Below, one piece after another: positions 6,880 to 16,414 of a stretch of DNA of 64,000 bases. The position numbers were made by a program, and so were the translations under genes. Under the pieces are notes generated by a model. That model made no database searches and was not told the origin of the DNA. It saw only the letters and a program-made list of their open reading frames with translations. Source of the DNA: Parabacteroides goldsteinii DSM 19448 = WAL 12034. Its GTDB lineage: Bacteria > Bacteroidota > Bacteroidia > Bacteroidales > Tannerellaceae. The DNA is taken from assembly GCF_000969835.1 (NCBI RefSeq), contig NZ_KQ033913.1:808859-872858 (forward strand), read 5' to 3'. The number at the start of each line of letters is the position of its first letter. The stretch's first letter is position 1.

Positions 6880-8118
6880 ATGAAAAAGATATATTTATTG
6901 TGGGTTTTATGTGCCTACATATTTGCAGGTTGTGGTGGCGGAGCTACTAAATCTGAAGAGCATAATCATGATCATGAAGCACATGAACATGAAGAGGGGC
7001 ACGATCATGAGCATGAAGGACATGACCATGAACACGAAGGAGACGAGCATGAAGGACACGAACATGGGAATGAAGCTGCCGCCGGCGTACATTCCAATGA
7101 AATCATTTTCAAAGAAGAATTAGCGAAAGCAGTCGGTTTACAGACGAAAGTGATGGAACCGGCTCCTTTTACCGATGTGATAAAGACCAGCGGAAGCGTG
7201 ATGGCTGCACAAGGCGATGAAACGACTGTGGTTGCTACTGTCCCCGGTATCGTTACATTCGGCAGTTTATCTTTTGTGGACGGTACTCCGGTCCGGAAAG
7301 GACAGGCTATCCTGAGCCTGGCTTCCAGTAATTTGTCTGAGGGGAATGTGGCAGCCCGTGCCAAATATGCATACGAAAATGCCAAGAAGGAATATGAACG
7401 TATGCAACAGCTGGTGGGAGATAAGATCGTTTCTGCCAAGGACTTTGAACAGGCACGTCTGAACTATGAAAATGCAAAGGCCGCTTACGATGCCATTGCC
7501 GGTAAACAAACAGAGAACGGTGTCTCGGTTGTTTCTCCGATGAACGGATACTTGAAGAACCTTCAGGTGAAAGAAGGCGATTATGTCGCTGTGGGACAAC
7601 CGTTGGCTACGATTTCTCAGAATAGCCGCCTAGTGCTTCGTGCTGAAGTGTCGGAAAAGTATTATCAATATCTTCCGGCTGTACAGTCTGCTAATTTCCG
7701 AACTCCTTATGATGACCAGGTGTATGAGCTTTCCGAACTTCACGGACGTTTACTTTCTTACGGAAAGGCTTCGGATGCCAATTCTTTTTATATTCCTGTG
7801 ACTTTTGAATTTGATAATAAAGGGGCTGTAATTCCCGGTTCGTTTGTTGAAATCTATTTGCTTACCTCTCCGATGCAGGATGTGTTGAGTGTTCCGGTTT
7901 CTGCGTTGATAGAAGAGCAAGGTGTTTATTCCGTATTTATCCGTCTGGATGAGGAAGGTTACAAAAAGCAGGAAGTGAAACTGGGTGCCAACAATGGTGC
8001 TGAAGTCCAGATTCTGTCTGGTCTAAAACCGGGAGATACGGTTGTTACACAAGGTGCTTACCAGGTCAAACTGGCTTCTGCCTCCAATGCTATTCCGGCT
8101 CATACTCATAATCATTAA
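6880..8118 (+). CDS. RND efflux periplasmic adaptor lipoprotein (CusB/CzcB family)
   Basis: 412 residues. The chosen ATG at 6880 gives a lipoprotein signal (MKKIYLLWVLCAYIFAGCGGG); the frame extends further upstream but that part is not signal-like. Right after the lipid cysteine is a stretch of His-Glu/Asp repeats (about residues 27-65), a metal-binding tail known in zinc and cobalt exporters of this family. Then come a barrel-sandwich hybrid region, a helical hairpin (about residues 160-215) and a beta-barrel domain (ending near LKPGDTVVTQGAYQVK). It links the inner-membrane pump to the outer-membrane channel. The His-rich tail favours Zn/Co/Ni or Cu; the metal is not certain. Confidence 0.88.
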   Translation: MKKIYLLWVLCAYIFAGCGGGATKSEEHNHDHEAHEHEEGHDHEHEGHDHEHEGDEHEGHEHGNEAAAGVHSNEIIFKEELAKAVGLQTKVMEPAPFTDVIKTSGSVMAAQGDETTVVATVPGIVTFGSLSFVDGTPVRKGQAILSLASSNLSEGNVAARAKYAYENAKKEYERMQQLVGDKIVSAKDFEQARLNYENAKAAYDAIAGKQTENGVSVVSPMNGYLKNLQVKEGDYVAVGQPLATISQNSRLVLRAEVSEKYYQYLPAVQSANFRTPYDDQVYELSELHGRLLSYGKASDANSFYIPVTFEFDNKGAVIPGSFVEIYLLTSPMQDVLSVPVSALIEEQGVYSVFIRLDEEGYKKQEVKLGANNGAEVQILSGLKPGDTVVTQGAYQVKLASASNAIPAHTHNH

Positions 8119-8136
8119 TAATGAGCAAATATGCAA

Positions 8137-8195
8137 ATATGCCAATGTGCCAATGGAAATCTCATGGTACTATCTTGATTGGCACATTGGCATAT
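8137..8195. repeat. 18-bp perfect inverted repeat between adaptor and pump genes
   Basis: ATATGCCAATGTGCCAAT (8137-8154) is the exact reverse complement of 8178-8195. It lies inside the efflux operon, between the adaptor stop and the pump start, so it would form a stable hairpin in the message. It looks like the REP-like intergenic palindromes of Bacteroidales. Confidence 0.75.
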
Positions 8196-8218
8196 CGGCT
8201 AATTAAATAATTATTCTT

Positions 8219-11200
8219 ATGTTGAATAAAATAATATATTACTCGCTGCATAACAGATTGGTTGTCCTGATCTGTGCATTGCTGCTGATGATAGCGGGAA
8301 CCTATACAGCTTTTCATACAGATGTAGATGTGTTTCCCGACCTGAATGCTCCGACCGTGGTTATCATGACGGAAGCAAATGGTATGGCTCCTGAAGAAGT
8401 GGAACGCCTGGTGACTTTCCCGGTAGAAACAGCAGTGAACGGGGCTATGGATGTGCGCCGTGTACGTTCTTCCTCTACCACCGGTTTCTCTGTTGTATGG
8501 GTTGAATTTGACTGGGGAACGGATATCTACCGTGCCCGCCAGATTGTTTCGGAAAAGCTGGCAGTCGTTAGTGAAAGCCTTCCCGAGAATGTTGGCAAGC
8601 CGACGCTGGGACCGCAATCTTCTATCCTGGGAGAAATGATGATTATCGGTCTGACTGCCGATTCTACTTCTTTGCTTGATTTGCGTACGATTGCCGACTG
8701 GACAATCCGTCCGCGTTTGTTGTCGACAGGTGGTGTGGCACAGGTCGCTGTGATTGGTGGCGATATCAAAGAATATCAGATATTGCTTGACCCCGCCCGT
8801 ATGAAACATTATGGAGTAGGGTTGGATGAAGTCCTGACGGTCTGCCGTAATATGAACCGCAATGCAAATGGCGGCGTCTTGTATGAATATGACAATGAAT
8901 ATATCATCCGTGGCGTTCTTTCCACTCCGAAAGTGGAGGAACTGGCAAAAGGGGTTATCAAGACTGTAGACGGTTTTCCGGTTATGCTGGAAAATGTGGC
9001 GACGGTGAAGATAGGAAGCAAAAGTCCTAAACTGGGTACAGCTTCTGAACGCGGCAAACATGCTGTGTTGATAACGGTGACCAAGCAACCGAATACCAGT
9101 ACAATCGACCTGACAAACAAGCTGGACGGTATCGTTGCCGACCTGCAAAAGAACCTTCCGTCGGATGTGAATGTCTCTACCGATATTTTCCGTCAGAGCC
9201 GTTTCATCGACAGTTCTATTAATAATGTAAAGAACAGTTTGTTTGAAGGAAGTTTCTTCGTTGTCATCGTTTTGTTCCTCTTCCTGATGAATATCCGTAC
9301 GACGGTGATTTCGCTGGTGGCATTGCCTTTGTCATTGCTCGTTTCTATACTGGTTTTGCATTATATGGGGATGACCATTAATACAATGTCTCTGGGCGGT
9401 ATGGCGATTGCTATCGGTTCGCTGGTGGATGATGCGATTGTCGATGTGGAGAATGTGTATAAACGAATACGGGAGAACCGGATGCTTCCTCCGGAAGAGC
9501 GACGCTCGGTATTGGAGGTGGTTTATGACGCTTCCCGTGAAGTGCGTATGCCTATTCTGAATTCCACGTTGATTATTGTGGTAAGTTTCGTTCCCCTGTT
9601 TTTCCTTCATGGCATGGAAGGACGCATGTTGGTGCCGCTGGGTATTGCGTTTATCGTTGCTTTGTTTGCATCTACCGTTGTTGCACTTACTTTGACGCCG
9701 GTATTGTGTAGTTATTTGCTGGGTAATAAGTCGACCGATAAGAAGATAGAAAAAGAGGCATGGGTAGCCCGTAAATTGAAGGAGGTATATGCTTCCGCAT
9801 TGAAAGTTGCCTTGGCGCATAAGAAGATTGTACTGGGTTCTACGGTAGGTCTGTTCCTTGTGGCGTTGGGTATTTTCTTTATGCTGGGACGCAGTTTCCT
9901 TCCTCCTTTCAACGAAGGTTCTTTTACTATTAATGTAAGTTCGCTGCCGGGTATTTCGTTGGATGAATCAGACAGGATGGGACATCGGGCGGAAGAGTTA
10001 CTGATGCAGGTGCCCGAAATCCAGACGGTGGCCCGTAAGACCGGACGTGCCGAACTGGATGAACATGCATTGGGTGTGAACGTTTCGGAGATAGAGGCCC
10101 CGTTCGTATTGAAAGACCGTAGCCGGGAAACTGTGATGAATGATGTCCGTAAGAAGCTGTCGACTATCAGTGGTGCGAATATCGAAATCGGCCAGCCTAT
10201 CTCTCACCGTATCGATGCGATGCTTTCGGGAACGGAAGCCAATATCGCCATCAAACTGTTCGGTACCGATTTGAACCGTCTCTTTACGATTGGCAACGAT
10301 ATTAAAAACTCTATCCAGAGTATTCCGGGCCTGGTTGACCTGAAAGTAGAACAGCAGATTGAACGTCCGCAGCTGACCATCACGCCGAAACGTGAACTGA
10401 TGGCTAAATATGGCGTATCTCTTCCTGAGTTTGAAGAATATATTAATGTCATGCTGGGTGGCGAAGTTGTCAGCCAGGTGTATGATGACGGTAAAACATT
10501 CGACCTGACAGTAAAGACTTCCGACGAGAGCCGTGCAACGATGGAAGATATCCGTAATCTGATGATAGATGCCGGAGGGAAGAAAATCCCGCTGAGTTAT
10601 ATTGCCGAGGTTCGTTCGGTAACCGGTCCGAATACGATTAACCGTGAAAACGTTCAGCGTAAGTTAGTAATCAGTGCGAACGTATCCGAACGGGATTTGC
10701 GCAGTGTTGTAAATGATATTCAGAATAAGATTGGAACATCAATCAAGTTGCCCGAAGGGTATCATATCGAATATGGCGGACAGTTTGAAAGTGAACAGGC
10801 TGCCAGCCGCACGCTGTTGCTCACTTCTTTGATGTCTCTGCTGGTAATCTTCCTGTTGCTTTATAATGAGTTCAAGAATGCAAAGGAGAGTGGTGTTATT
10901 CTGCTGAACCTGCCGTTGGCTTTGATTGGTGGCGTGTTTATTTTGTGGCTGACTTCCGGCGAAATCAGTATACCGGCTATTATCGGTTTCATTTCGCTGT
11001 TTGGTATCGCTACCCGAAACGGTATGTTGCTGATTAGTCATTATGCACAGCTGCGCAGTGAAGGGTTCTCTGTTTACGATACGGTGATACACGGTTCGCT
11101 GGACCGTCTGAACCCGATTCTTATGACTGCTTTAAGTTCGGCTTTGGCATTGATACCGTTGGCATTGAACGGAGATTTGCCGGGTAATGAGATACAGAGT

Positions 11201-11299
11201 CCGATGGCGACTGTCATCCTGGGAGGGTTGCTGACATCTACTTTCCTGAACGGATTTATTATCCCTATTGTTTATCTTTTAATGAATAAGGAAAAATGA
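8219..11299 (+). CDS. Heavy-metal RND efflux pump (CusA/CzcA family)
   Basis: 1026 residues, the usual length for the HME branch of RND pumps: about 12 membrane helices with two large periplasmic loops, in the inner membrane. It exports metal cations by proton exchange. Seen: N-terminal NRLVVLICALLLMIAGTY, VDVFPDLNAPTVVI, and the proton-relay helix GSLVDDAIVDVEN at residues 400-412 with Asp404, Asp405, Asp409 and Glu411. The C-terminal half repeats the fold (FGIATRNGMLLISHY). It lies in one operon with the adaptor upstream and the channel, which it overlaps by four bases (ATGA). Metal specificity cannot be fixed from the motif alone. Confidence 0.92.
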   Translation: MLNKIIYYSLHNRLVVLICALLLMIAGTYTAFHTDVDVFPDLNAPTVVIMTEANGMAPEEVERLVTFPVETAVNGAMDVRRVRSSSTTGFSVVWVEFDWGTDIYRARQIVSEKLAVVSESLPENVGKPTLGPQSSILGEMMIIGLTADSTSLLDLRTIADWTIRPRLLSTGGVAQVAVIGGDIKEYQILLDPARMKHYGVGLDEVLTVCRNMNRNANGGVLYEYDNEYIIRGVLSTPKVEELAKGVIKTVDGFPVMLENVATVKIGSKSPKLGTASERGKHAVLITVTKQPNTSTIDLTNKLDGIVADLQKNLPSDVNVSTDIFRQSRFIDSSINNVKNSLFEGSFFVVIVLFLFLMNIRTTVISLVALPLSLLVSILVLHYMGMTINTMSLGGMAIAIGSLVDDAIVDVENVYKRIRENRMLPPEERRSVLEVVYDASREVRMPILNSTLIIVVSFVPLFFLHGMEGRMLVPLGIAFIVALFASTVVALTLTPVLCSYLLGNKSTDKKIEKEAWVARKLKEVYASALKVALAHKKIVLGSTVGLFLVALGIFFMLGRSFLPPFNEGSFTINVSSLPGISLDESDRMGHRAEELLMQVPEIQTVARKTGRAELDEHALGVNVSEIEAPFVLKDRSRETVMNDVRKKLSTISGANIEIGQPISHRIDAMLSGTEANIAIKLFGTDLNRLFTIGNDIKNSIQSIPGLVDLKVEQQIERPQLTITPKRELMAKYGVSLPEFEEYINVMLGGEVVSQVYDDGKTFDLTVKTSDESRATMEDIRNLMIDAGGKKIPLSYIAEVRSVTGPNTINRENVQRKLVISANVSERDLRSVVNDIQNKIGTSIKLPEGYHIEYGGQFESEQAASRTLLLTSLMSLLVIFLLLYNEFKNAKESGVILLNLPLALIGGVFILWLTSGEISIPAIIGFISLFGIATRNGMLLISHYAQLRSEGFSVYDTVIHGSLDRLNPILMTALSSALALIPLALNGDLPGNEIQSPMATVILGGLLTSTFLNGFIIPIVYLLMNKEK

Positions 11300-12477
11300 A
11301 ACAATTCATAGTAATTACCTTGTTGGCTTCCGCTGCGCTTTCAGTGAACGGGCAGAATTCTATCGATGCCGTCCTGCGCAGTATCGAAGCCAATAATAAA
11401 GAATTGCAGGCGAACAACCAGCTTACCGTTTCTAAGAAATTGGAAGCGAAGCTGGATAATAACCTGCCAGACCCTTCAGTTTCCTATGTACATCAGTACG
11501 GCAACCGGGAAGGGATGGGGATACAGGGAGAGTTGGTTGCATCCCAGTCGTTCGACTTCCCTTCGGTATATGTGCAGAAGAATAAACTGGCGAAATCGAA
11601 AGCCGCCAGTTTCGACCGCCAGGGGGCAGAGTTTCGTCAGCAAATACTTTTGCAGGCAAAAGAGATTTGCCTTGACCTGGTCCTGCTGAACCAGCAACGG
11701 GCATTACTCGACCAACGCAGGCAGAATGCGGAACAACTGGCGGAACTGTATGCCATGCGTTTGGAAACCGGCGATGCGAATATTCTGGAAACAAATAAGA
11801 TTGACCTGGAACTGCTGAATGCGAAAACGGAAGCCCGTATGAACGAGTCTGCCCGTATTGCCAAACTTCAGGAACTGGCAACATTGAATGGTGGTATTGC
11901 TATCGACTTCACGGACACGACCTATATGTCGGACGGTGATATCCTGTCATTCGAAGAATTATGTGCGGAGGCTGTGACTTCCAATCCTCAGTTGCTTACG
12001 TTGAAAAGCGAGCAGGTGGCTGCCCGCCGCCAGTTGAGCGTCAATAAGTCGAAGAGTTTACCCAGTTTTGAGTTGGGGTATCGTATGAATACGGCTACCG
12101 GCGGAGAACGTTTTAACGGTTTCCTGGTTGGTATCAGCATTCCTTTGTTCTCAAACAGGAATAATGTAAAGCAGGCTAAAGCGCAGGCTCTTTATACCGA
12201 CCTTCAACTGGAAAGTACGACAACGACCGTGGAAAGTGAATTGCACCAATTGTATAACCAGTCGGTCGCTCTGAAGACTTCTATGGACGAATACAATACG
12301 GTTCTGAAAAGCCAAAATAGCCTGGCATTGTTGAATAAGGCTATCCAGACCGGCCAAATCAGTATGATTGAATATTTCGTTGATGTAACGACTTTCTATC
12401 AGAGCATGCAGAATTATATGCAGTTGCAGAACGAGTATCAGAAGGTGATGGCGCAATTGTATAAATATAAGTTATAA
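11296..12477 (+). CDS. TolC-family outer-membrane efflux channel
   Basis: 393 residues with a cleavable signal peptide (MKQFIVITLLASAALSVNGQ) and two long alpha-helical hairpin repeats rich in Asn, Gln and Glu, as in TolC/CusC outer-membrane factors. It would form the trimeric outer-membrane duct for the metal pump encoded just upstream, with which it overlaps by four bases. It is slightly shorter than E. coli TolC, as is common in Bacteroidota. A strong terminator follows. Confidence 0.85.
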   Translation: MKQFIVITLLASAALSVNGQNSIDAVLRSIEANNKELQANNQLTVSKKLEAKLDNNLPDPSVSYVHQYGNREGMGIQGELVASQSFDFPSVYVQKNKLAKSKAASFDRQGAEFRQQILLQAKEICLDLVLLNQQRALLDQRRQNAEQLAELYAMRLETGDANILETNKIDLELLNAKTEARMNESARIAKLQELATLNGGIAIDFTDTTYMSDGDILSFEELCAEAVTSNPQLLTLKSEQVAARRQLSVNKSKSLPSFELGYRMNTATGGERFNGFLVGISIPLFSNRNNVKQAKAQALYTDLQLESTTTTVESELHQLYNQSVALKTSMDEYNTVLKSQNSLALLNKAIQTGQISMIEYFVDVTTFYQSMQNYMQLQNEYQKVMAQLYKYKL

Positions 12478-12495
12478 ACTTTCTTATAAAATAAG

Positions 12496-12535
12496 GAAGG
12501 TTCATGTCTTTTTCGGGCATGGACCTTTTTTTATT
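12496..12535 (+). terminator. Terminator of the metal-efflux operon
   Basis: AAGGTTCATGTC pairs with GGCATGGACCTT across a T-rich loop and is followed by a long T-run near 12528-12534. Confidence 0.8.
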
Positions 12536-12786
12536 ATAGCTTCCCATTGAGCCGTATATTGGTTACTAAACTTATAAAAAGTTATCGTACTGTTTTTTTT
12601 CATCATTGTATTTTTTATTATGCAAATAAGTTTTTACTTTTACAAAGTACTTTTTACCAGGAGATTATACAATGTAGCATTGTTTAGGAGACCGATAATC
12701 AGACATATCTGTGGATAACAGGTATCAGAATGCCTTAATTCGTATAAAGAATACATATTAGTATTAATTATCAATTTAAAGAGACC
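12536..12786. other. Leader region of the aldehyde dehydrogenase gene
   Basis: About 250 bases, A+T-rich, with no open frame worth calling. A small dyad ACAATG-TAG-CATTGT is at 12669-12683. No clean TAnnTTTG is seen; TACTTTTA near 12636 is the nearest. Confidence 0.5.
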
Positions 12787-14223
12787 ATGAAAGATTTAGA
12801 AATGTACATCGATGGACAGTTCATCGAGAATCGATCCGGAAAGTGGATCAATGTGTTGAATCCTTCTACGGAAGAAGTTATATCCCGTATGCCTGACGGA
12901 ACAGTGGATGATGTTCGGGCTGCCATCGATGCGGCGGAGAAGGCGCAAGGAGCATGGGAACGACTGACTTCCATTGAACGTGCACAGTATCTGACCAAAA
13001 TAGCACAGGGAATTCGAAAAAGGGAAAAAGAACTGACGGATATTATTGTACGTGAAGGAGGCAAGACGCAGGGACTGGCCAATGTGGAAGTTAACTTTAC
13101 AGCCGATTATATCGATTATATGGCCGGTTGGGCACGCCGTTATGAAGGAGAGATCATACCCAGCGACCGTCCTCATGAGACTATCTTTGTATTTAAGAAA
13201 CCTATCGGAGTGACAACCGGTATATTGCCGTGGAACTTCCCGTTCTTCCTGGTTGCCCGTAAGGCAGCCCCGGCTATGTTGACAGGAAATACGATTGTGT
13301 TGAAACCAAGTCAGTTGACACCGGAGAATGCGTATCTCTTTGCCCGGATCGTGGATGAAGCGGGAGTGCCTAAAGGTGTATTCAATATCGTAAATGGTCG
13401 CGGATCGGTTGTCGGGCATGAGATGGCCGCTAATCCGAAAGTCGGAATGGTCAGCCTGACAGGAAGTGTTTCTGCCGGTGTGCAGACGATGGAAGCCGCT
13501 TCGGCCAATGTGACGAAGGTATCGCTGGAGTTAGGAGGAAAGGCTCCGGCTATCGTTATGCCGGATGCGGATCTGGATCTGACCGTGAAGTCGATCATTG
13601 CTTCCCGCGTGATCAATACCGGACAAGTGTGCAACTGTTGTGAACGTGTTTATGTGCATTCCAGCATTAAAGATGCTTTTATTGAAAAGTTGCTGGATGG
13701 CTTTGGTAAGGTTAAAGTAGGCAACCCCAACGAGGTCGCAGATTTGGATATGGGACCGCTGATTGATGCCGGTGCCTTGAAATCAGTGGAAGAAAAAGTC
13801 GGAAAAGCCGTTAAGCAGGGGGCGACCCTGGCTTATGGAGGCAAACGTATCGGAGCTAAAGGCTACTTCTTTGAACCGACCCTTTTGACTAATTGTACAC
13901 AGAAGATGGATATTATCCAGGAAGAAACATTCGGGCCCGTTCTCCCGGTTGTAGAGTTTACAGATGTGGAAGATGCTATTACCTGGGCAAATGACTGCGA
14001 ATACGGGTTGACCTCTTCCGTCTATACACAGAATCTGGATATGGCGTTTAAGCTGATGCGTTCCTTGAAGTTCGGTGAAACTTATATCAATCGTGAAAAC
14101 TTTGAAGCCATGCAGGGTTTCCATGCCGGCTGGCGTAAATCGGGTATTGGTGGTGCTGACGGTAAGCATGGCCTGGAAGAATACCTTCAGACTCATGTCG
14201 TTTATCTGGAGACGCAGGGTTAA
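12787..14223 (+). CDS. aldA: Lactaldehyde dehydrogenase (AldA)
   Basis: 478 residues, closely similar along its length to E. coli AldA (FTADYIDYMA, ARRYEGEI, INRENFEAMQGFHAGW). It oxidises L-lactaldehyde to L-lactate with NAD and can also act on glycolaldehyde; in gut Bacteroidales lactaldehyde comes from fucose and rhamnose breakdown. Catalytic residues visible: Asn150 (PWN), Glu248 (SLELGG) and Cys282 (GQVCNC), with two further cysteines at 284 and 285. It is a single-gene unit: a terminator lies before it and a large inverted repeat after it. No fucose or rhamnose genes are next to it. Confidence 0.92.
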   Translation: MKDLEMYIDGQFIENRSGKWINVLNPSTEEVISRMPDGTVDDVRAAIDAAEKAQGAWERLTSIERAQYLTKIAQGIRKREKELTDIIVREGGKTQGLANVEVNFTADYIDYMAGWARRYEGEIIPSDRPHETIFVFKKPIGVTTGILPWNFPFFLVARKAAPAMLTGNTIVLKPSQLTPENAYLFARIVDEAGVPKGVFNIVNGRGSVVGHEMAANPKVGMVSLTGSVSAGVQTMEAASANVTKVSLELGGKAPAIVMPDADLDLTVKSIIASRVINTGQVCNCCERVYVHSSIKDAFIEKLLDGFGKVKVGNPNEVADLDMGPLIDAGALKSVEEKVGKAVKQGATLAYGGKRIGAKGYFFEPTLLTNCTQKMDIIQEETFGPVLPVVEFTDVEDAITWANDCEYGLTSSVYTQNLDMAFKLMRSLKFGETYINRENFEAMQGFHAGWRKSGIGGADGKHGLEEYLQTHVVYLETQG

Positions 14224-14230
14224 TTAAGCT

Positions 14231-14342
14231 ATTACTGAATGCGGATGACGCAGAATACACAGAGTAACGCAGATGTTTTATAAGAAAAGAAATTATAAAT
14301 CTGCGAGTATCTGTGTTTTCTGCGTCATCTGCGTTCGGTAAT
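14231..14342. repeat. Long imperfect inverted repeat after aldA
   Basis: Bases 14231-14263 and 14310-14342 are reverse complements with about four mismatches (ATTACTGAATGCGGATGACG against the ATTACCGAACGCAGATGACG form); pairing continues loosely inward to about 14274 and 14299. A hairpin of roughly 35-44 pairs results. It may terminate aldA and looks like a dispersed REP-like element. Confidence 0.75.
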
Positions 14343-14386
14343 ATTGAATAGTTTTCCGGATAATATATGTATCTTTATTCCGGAAT

Positions 14387-16414
14387 ATGGAAAAACGAAT
14401 CAAAATGAGAAACGCTGCTATCTTATGTTATTGCCTTTTTGTATTAGGCGCCTTTACTACGAATGCCCAGGAAACGAATAGCCTGGGAATGCAATTTGCC
14501 CGGATTCCGGCCGGCTCTTTCCACATGGGAAGCCACGGATGGGGAGAAGATTATGATGAAGCACCGATTCATCCGGTAACGATCACAAACCCTTTTTTGA
14601 TGGGAACGACCGAAGTGACAAATGCTCAGTACGAGCGTTTTGACCCTTCCCATAAGAACTTACGGGGAAAGTACGGCCTTTCGAAAGAAGATGACGAAGC
14701 TGTTATTTATGTGAACTATCACGAGGCGAAAGCATTCTGTGACTGGCTTTCGGAAAAGGAAGGGAAGACGTATCGTCTGCCAACCGAAGCCGAATGGGAA
14801 TATGCTTGCCGTGCCGGGTCCTACTGGAATTTCTGGATGGACGACGGACTTCATGGCGTGTATCATAAGAACCAGCAAAATGTCTGGGGAACGGATTCTA
14901 CGATCAGCCTTCAGGTAGGCAAAACTCCTGCCAATCCTTTCGGACTGCACGATATGCACGGAAATGTAGAAGAATGGTGCAGCGACTGGTATGGACCTTA
15001 CGAAGCATTACCGCAAACAGATCCGGTGGGCCGTTCTGACGGATTATATAAAGTGACACGTGGCGGAAGCCATAGCACTCCGGAAAGATTCCTGCGTTCC
15101 GCCAACCGTATGGCGATGATACCTGAAGATAAACACTGGCTCACCGGCTTCCGGGTGGTGCAGGCCGATATGCCTAAAACCCAGCCGCTTCCTGTGGCCG
15201 GACCGACCCTGCAAGAGCATATATCACAGCAGAAACATAGCTGGGACGCTCCTTTGAAAACACCTTTCTTCGGTGAACCTCTCGTCTATGTGAAAACGCC
15301 CGAATGTTCTTCCGGCGTCCCGTTCTACAAGCATAACCATTGCCCTGCCATAACCTGGTGTGATAACGGGGATTTGTTGGCTATCTGGTTTACATGCGAC
15401 GAAGAATCGGGTAGGGAGATGGTGATTCTGGAAAGCCGCCTGAAGAAAGGCAGTACCGAATGGAGCGAGCCGCACGAGTTCTTCAAGGTGCCTGACCGGA
15501 ATATGACCGGTTCTTCCCTGCTGAATAATAAGGGTACACTCGTCCATATAAATGGGGTGGAAGCTGCCGGTACCTGGGAAACCCTCGCTATGGTCATGCG
15601 GACAAGCACGGATAACGGTGCAACCTGGAGTCGTCCGCGTATCATCGCCCCTGAGCATGCCAGGCGGCATCAGGTGATAGCCGGTTCTTTCCGCACTAAG
15701 GAAGGTTGGCTGGTACAAGCCGCCGACGCAACTCCCAGGAGCAATGGCGGCACGGCATTGCATATCAGCAAGGATAACGGTCTGACCTGGGAAGATATGG
15801 GCAAAACCAATCCGGGTAAGTTTGAAGCAGGTGCTTCGGGCGGTACTATTGCCGGAATCCATGCCGGAGTAGTGCAACTGTCCGACGGCCGTTTTATGGC
15901 ATTCGGACGTGGTGACGGCATTGTCGATAAAGACGGTCTGGAACGGATGCCCATGAGCCTGTCGGAAGATAACGGACGCACCTGGACATACAGCGCTTCT
16001 GAATTTCCCCCGATTGATGGTGGTCAGCGTCTGGTATTGATGCGTTTACAGGAAGGACCTGTTTTGCTAGTCTCTTTCACGAACCATCCTTTCCGTCTGA
16101 AAAATGGATTGAATGGTATGACCTTTAAAGATAAGGACGGCAAGGAATATACCGGTTACGGAATGTATGCCGCCCTTTCCTTCGACGATGGAAAGACATG
16201 GCCTGTTAAGAAATTGCTGACCGATGGCAAAGAACGTTTTATGGATGGAGGCGCCTGGACCGGTTTCTTTGAAATGGACGGGAACCATGCGGAACCCCGC
16301 GGTTATCTGGCCGGTACGCAATCGCCGGATGGAATGATACATCTGGTAAGCAGTCGTAACCATTACCGTTTCAACCTGCCATGGCTGGTAAAAGATACAG
16401 GGTATTCATTTTAA
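14387..16414 (+). CDS. Fusion of FGE/sulfatase-modifying-factor-like domain and sialidase-like propeller
   Basis: 675 residues. A signal peptide (residues about 1-28) is followed by an FGE-like domain (about 31-263: FARIPAGSFHMGS, PTEAEWEYACRAG, GLHDMHGNVEEWCSDWYG, GFRVVQAD) and then a BNR/sialidase-like beta-propeller (about 290-675) with four Asp boxes (STDNGATW, SKDNGLTW, SEDNGRTW, SFDDGKTW). True FGE converts a sulfatase Cys to formylglycine using two cysteines in the segment after RGGS; here that segment (VTRGGSHSTPERFLRSANRM) has none, so this domain is probably a binding module. The propeller may cleave or bind a glycan in the periplasm or outside. Start could also be the ATG at 14405. 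No sulfatase gene is near. Confidence 0.82.
   Translation: MEKRIKMRNAAILCYCLFVLGAFTTNAQETNSLGMQFARIPAGSFHMGSHGWGEDYDEAPIHPVTITNPFLMGTTEVTNAQYERFDPSHKNLRGKYGLSKEDDEAVIYVNYHEAKAFCDWLSEKEGKTYRLPTEAEWEYACRAGSYWNFWMDDGLHGVYHKNQQNVWGTDSTISLQVGKTPANPFGLHDMHGNVEEWCSDWYGPYEALPQTDPVGRSDGLYKVTRGGSHSTPERFLRSANRMAMIPEDKHWLTGFRVVQADMPKTQPLPVAGPTLQEHISQQKHSWDAPLKTPFFGEPLVYVKTPECSSGVPFYKHNHCPAITWCDNGDLLAIWFTCDEESGREMVILESRLKKGSTEWSEPHEFFKVPDRNMTGSSLLNNKGTLVHINGVEAAGTWETLAMVMRTSTDNGATWSRPRIIAPEHARRHQVIAGSFRTKEGWLVQAADATPRSNGGTALHISKDNGLTWEDMGKTNPGKFEAGASGGTIAGIHAGVVQLSDGRFMAFGRGDGIVDKDGLERMPMSLSEDNGRTWTYSASEFPPIDGGQRLVLMRLQEGPVLLVSFTNHPFRLKNGLNGMTFKDKDGKEYTGYGMYAALSFDDGKTWPVKKLLTDGKERFMDGGAWTGFFEMDGNHAEPRGYLAGTQSPDGMIHLVSSRNHYRFNLPWLVKDTGYSF

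Noticed and set aside
8162..9148. 328-codon open frame on the minus strand
   Set aside because: Antisense to the RND pump gene; the pump has full family motifs, this frame has none.
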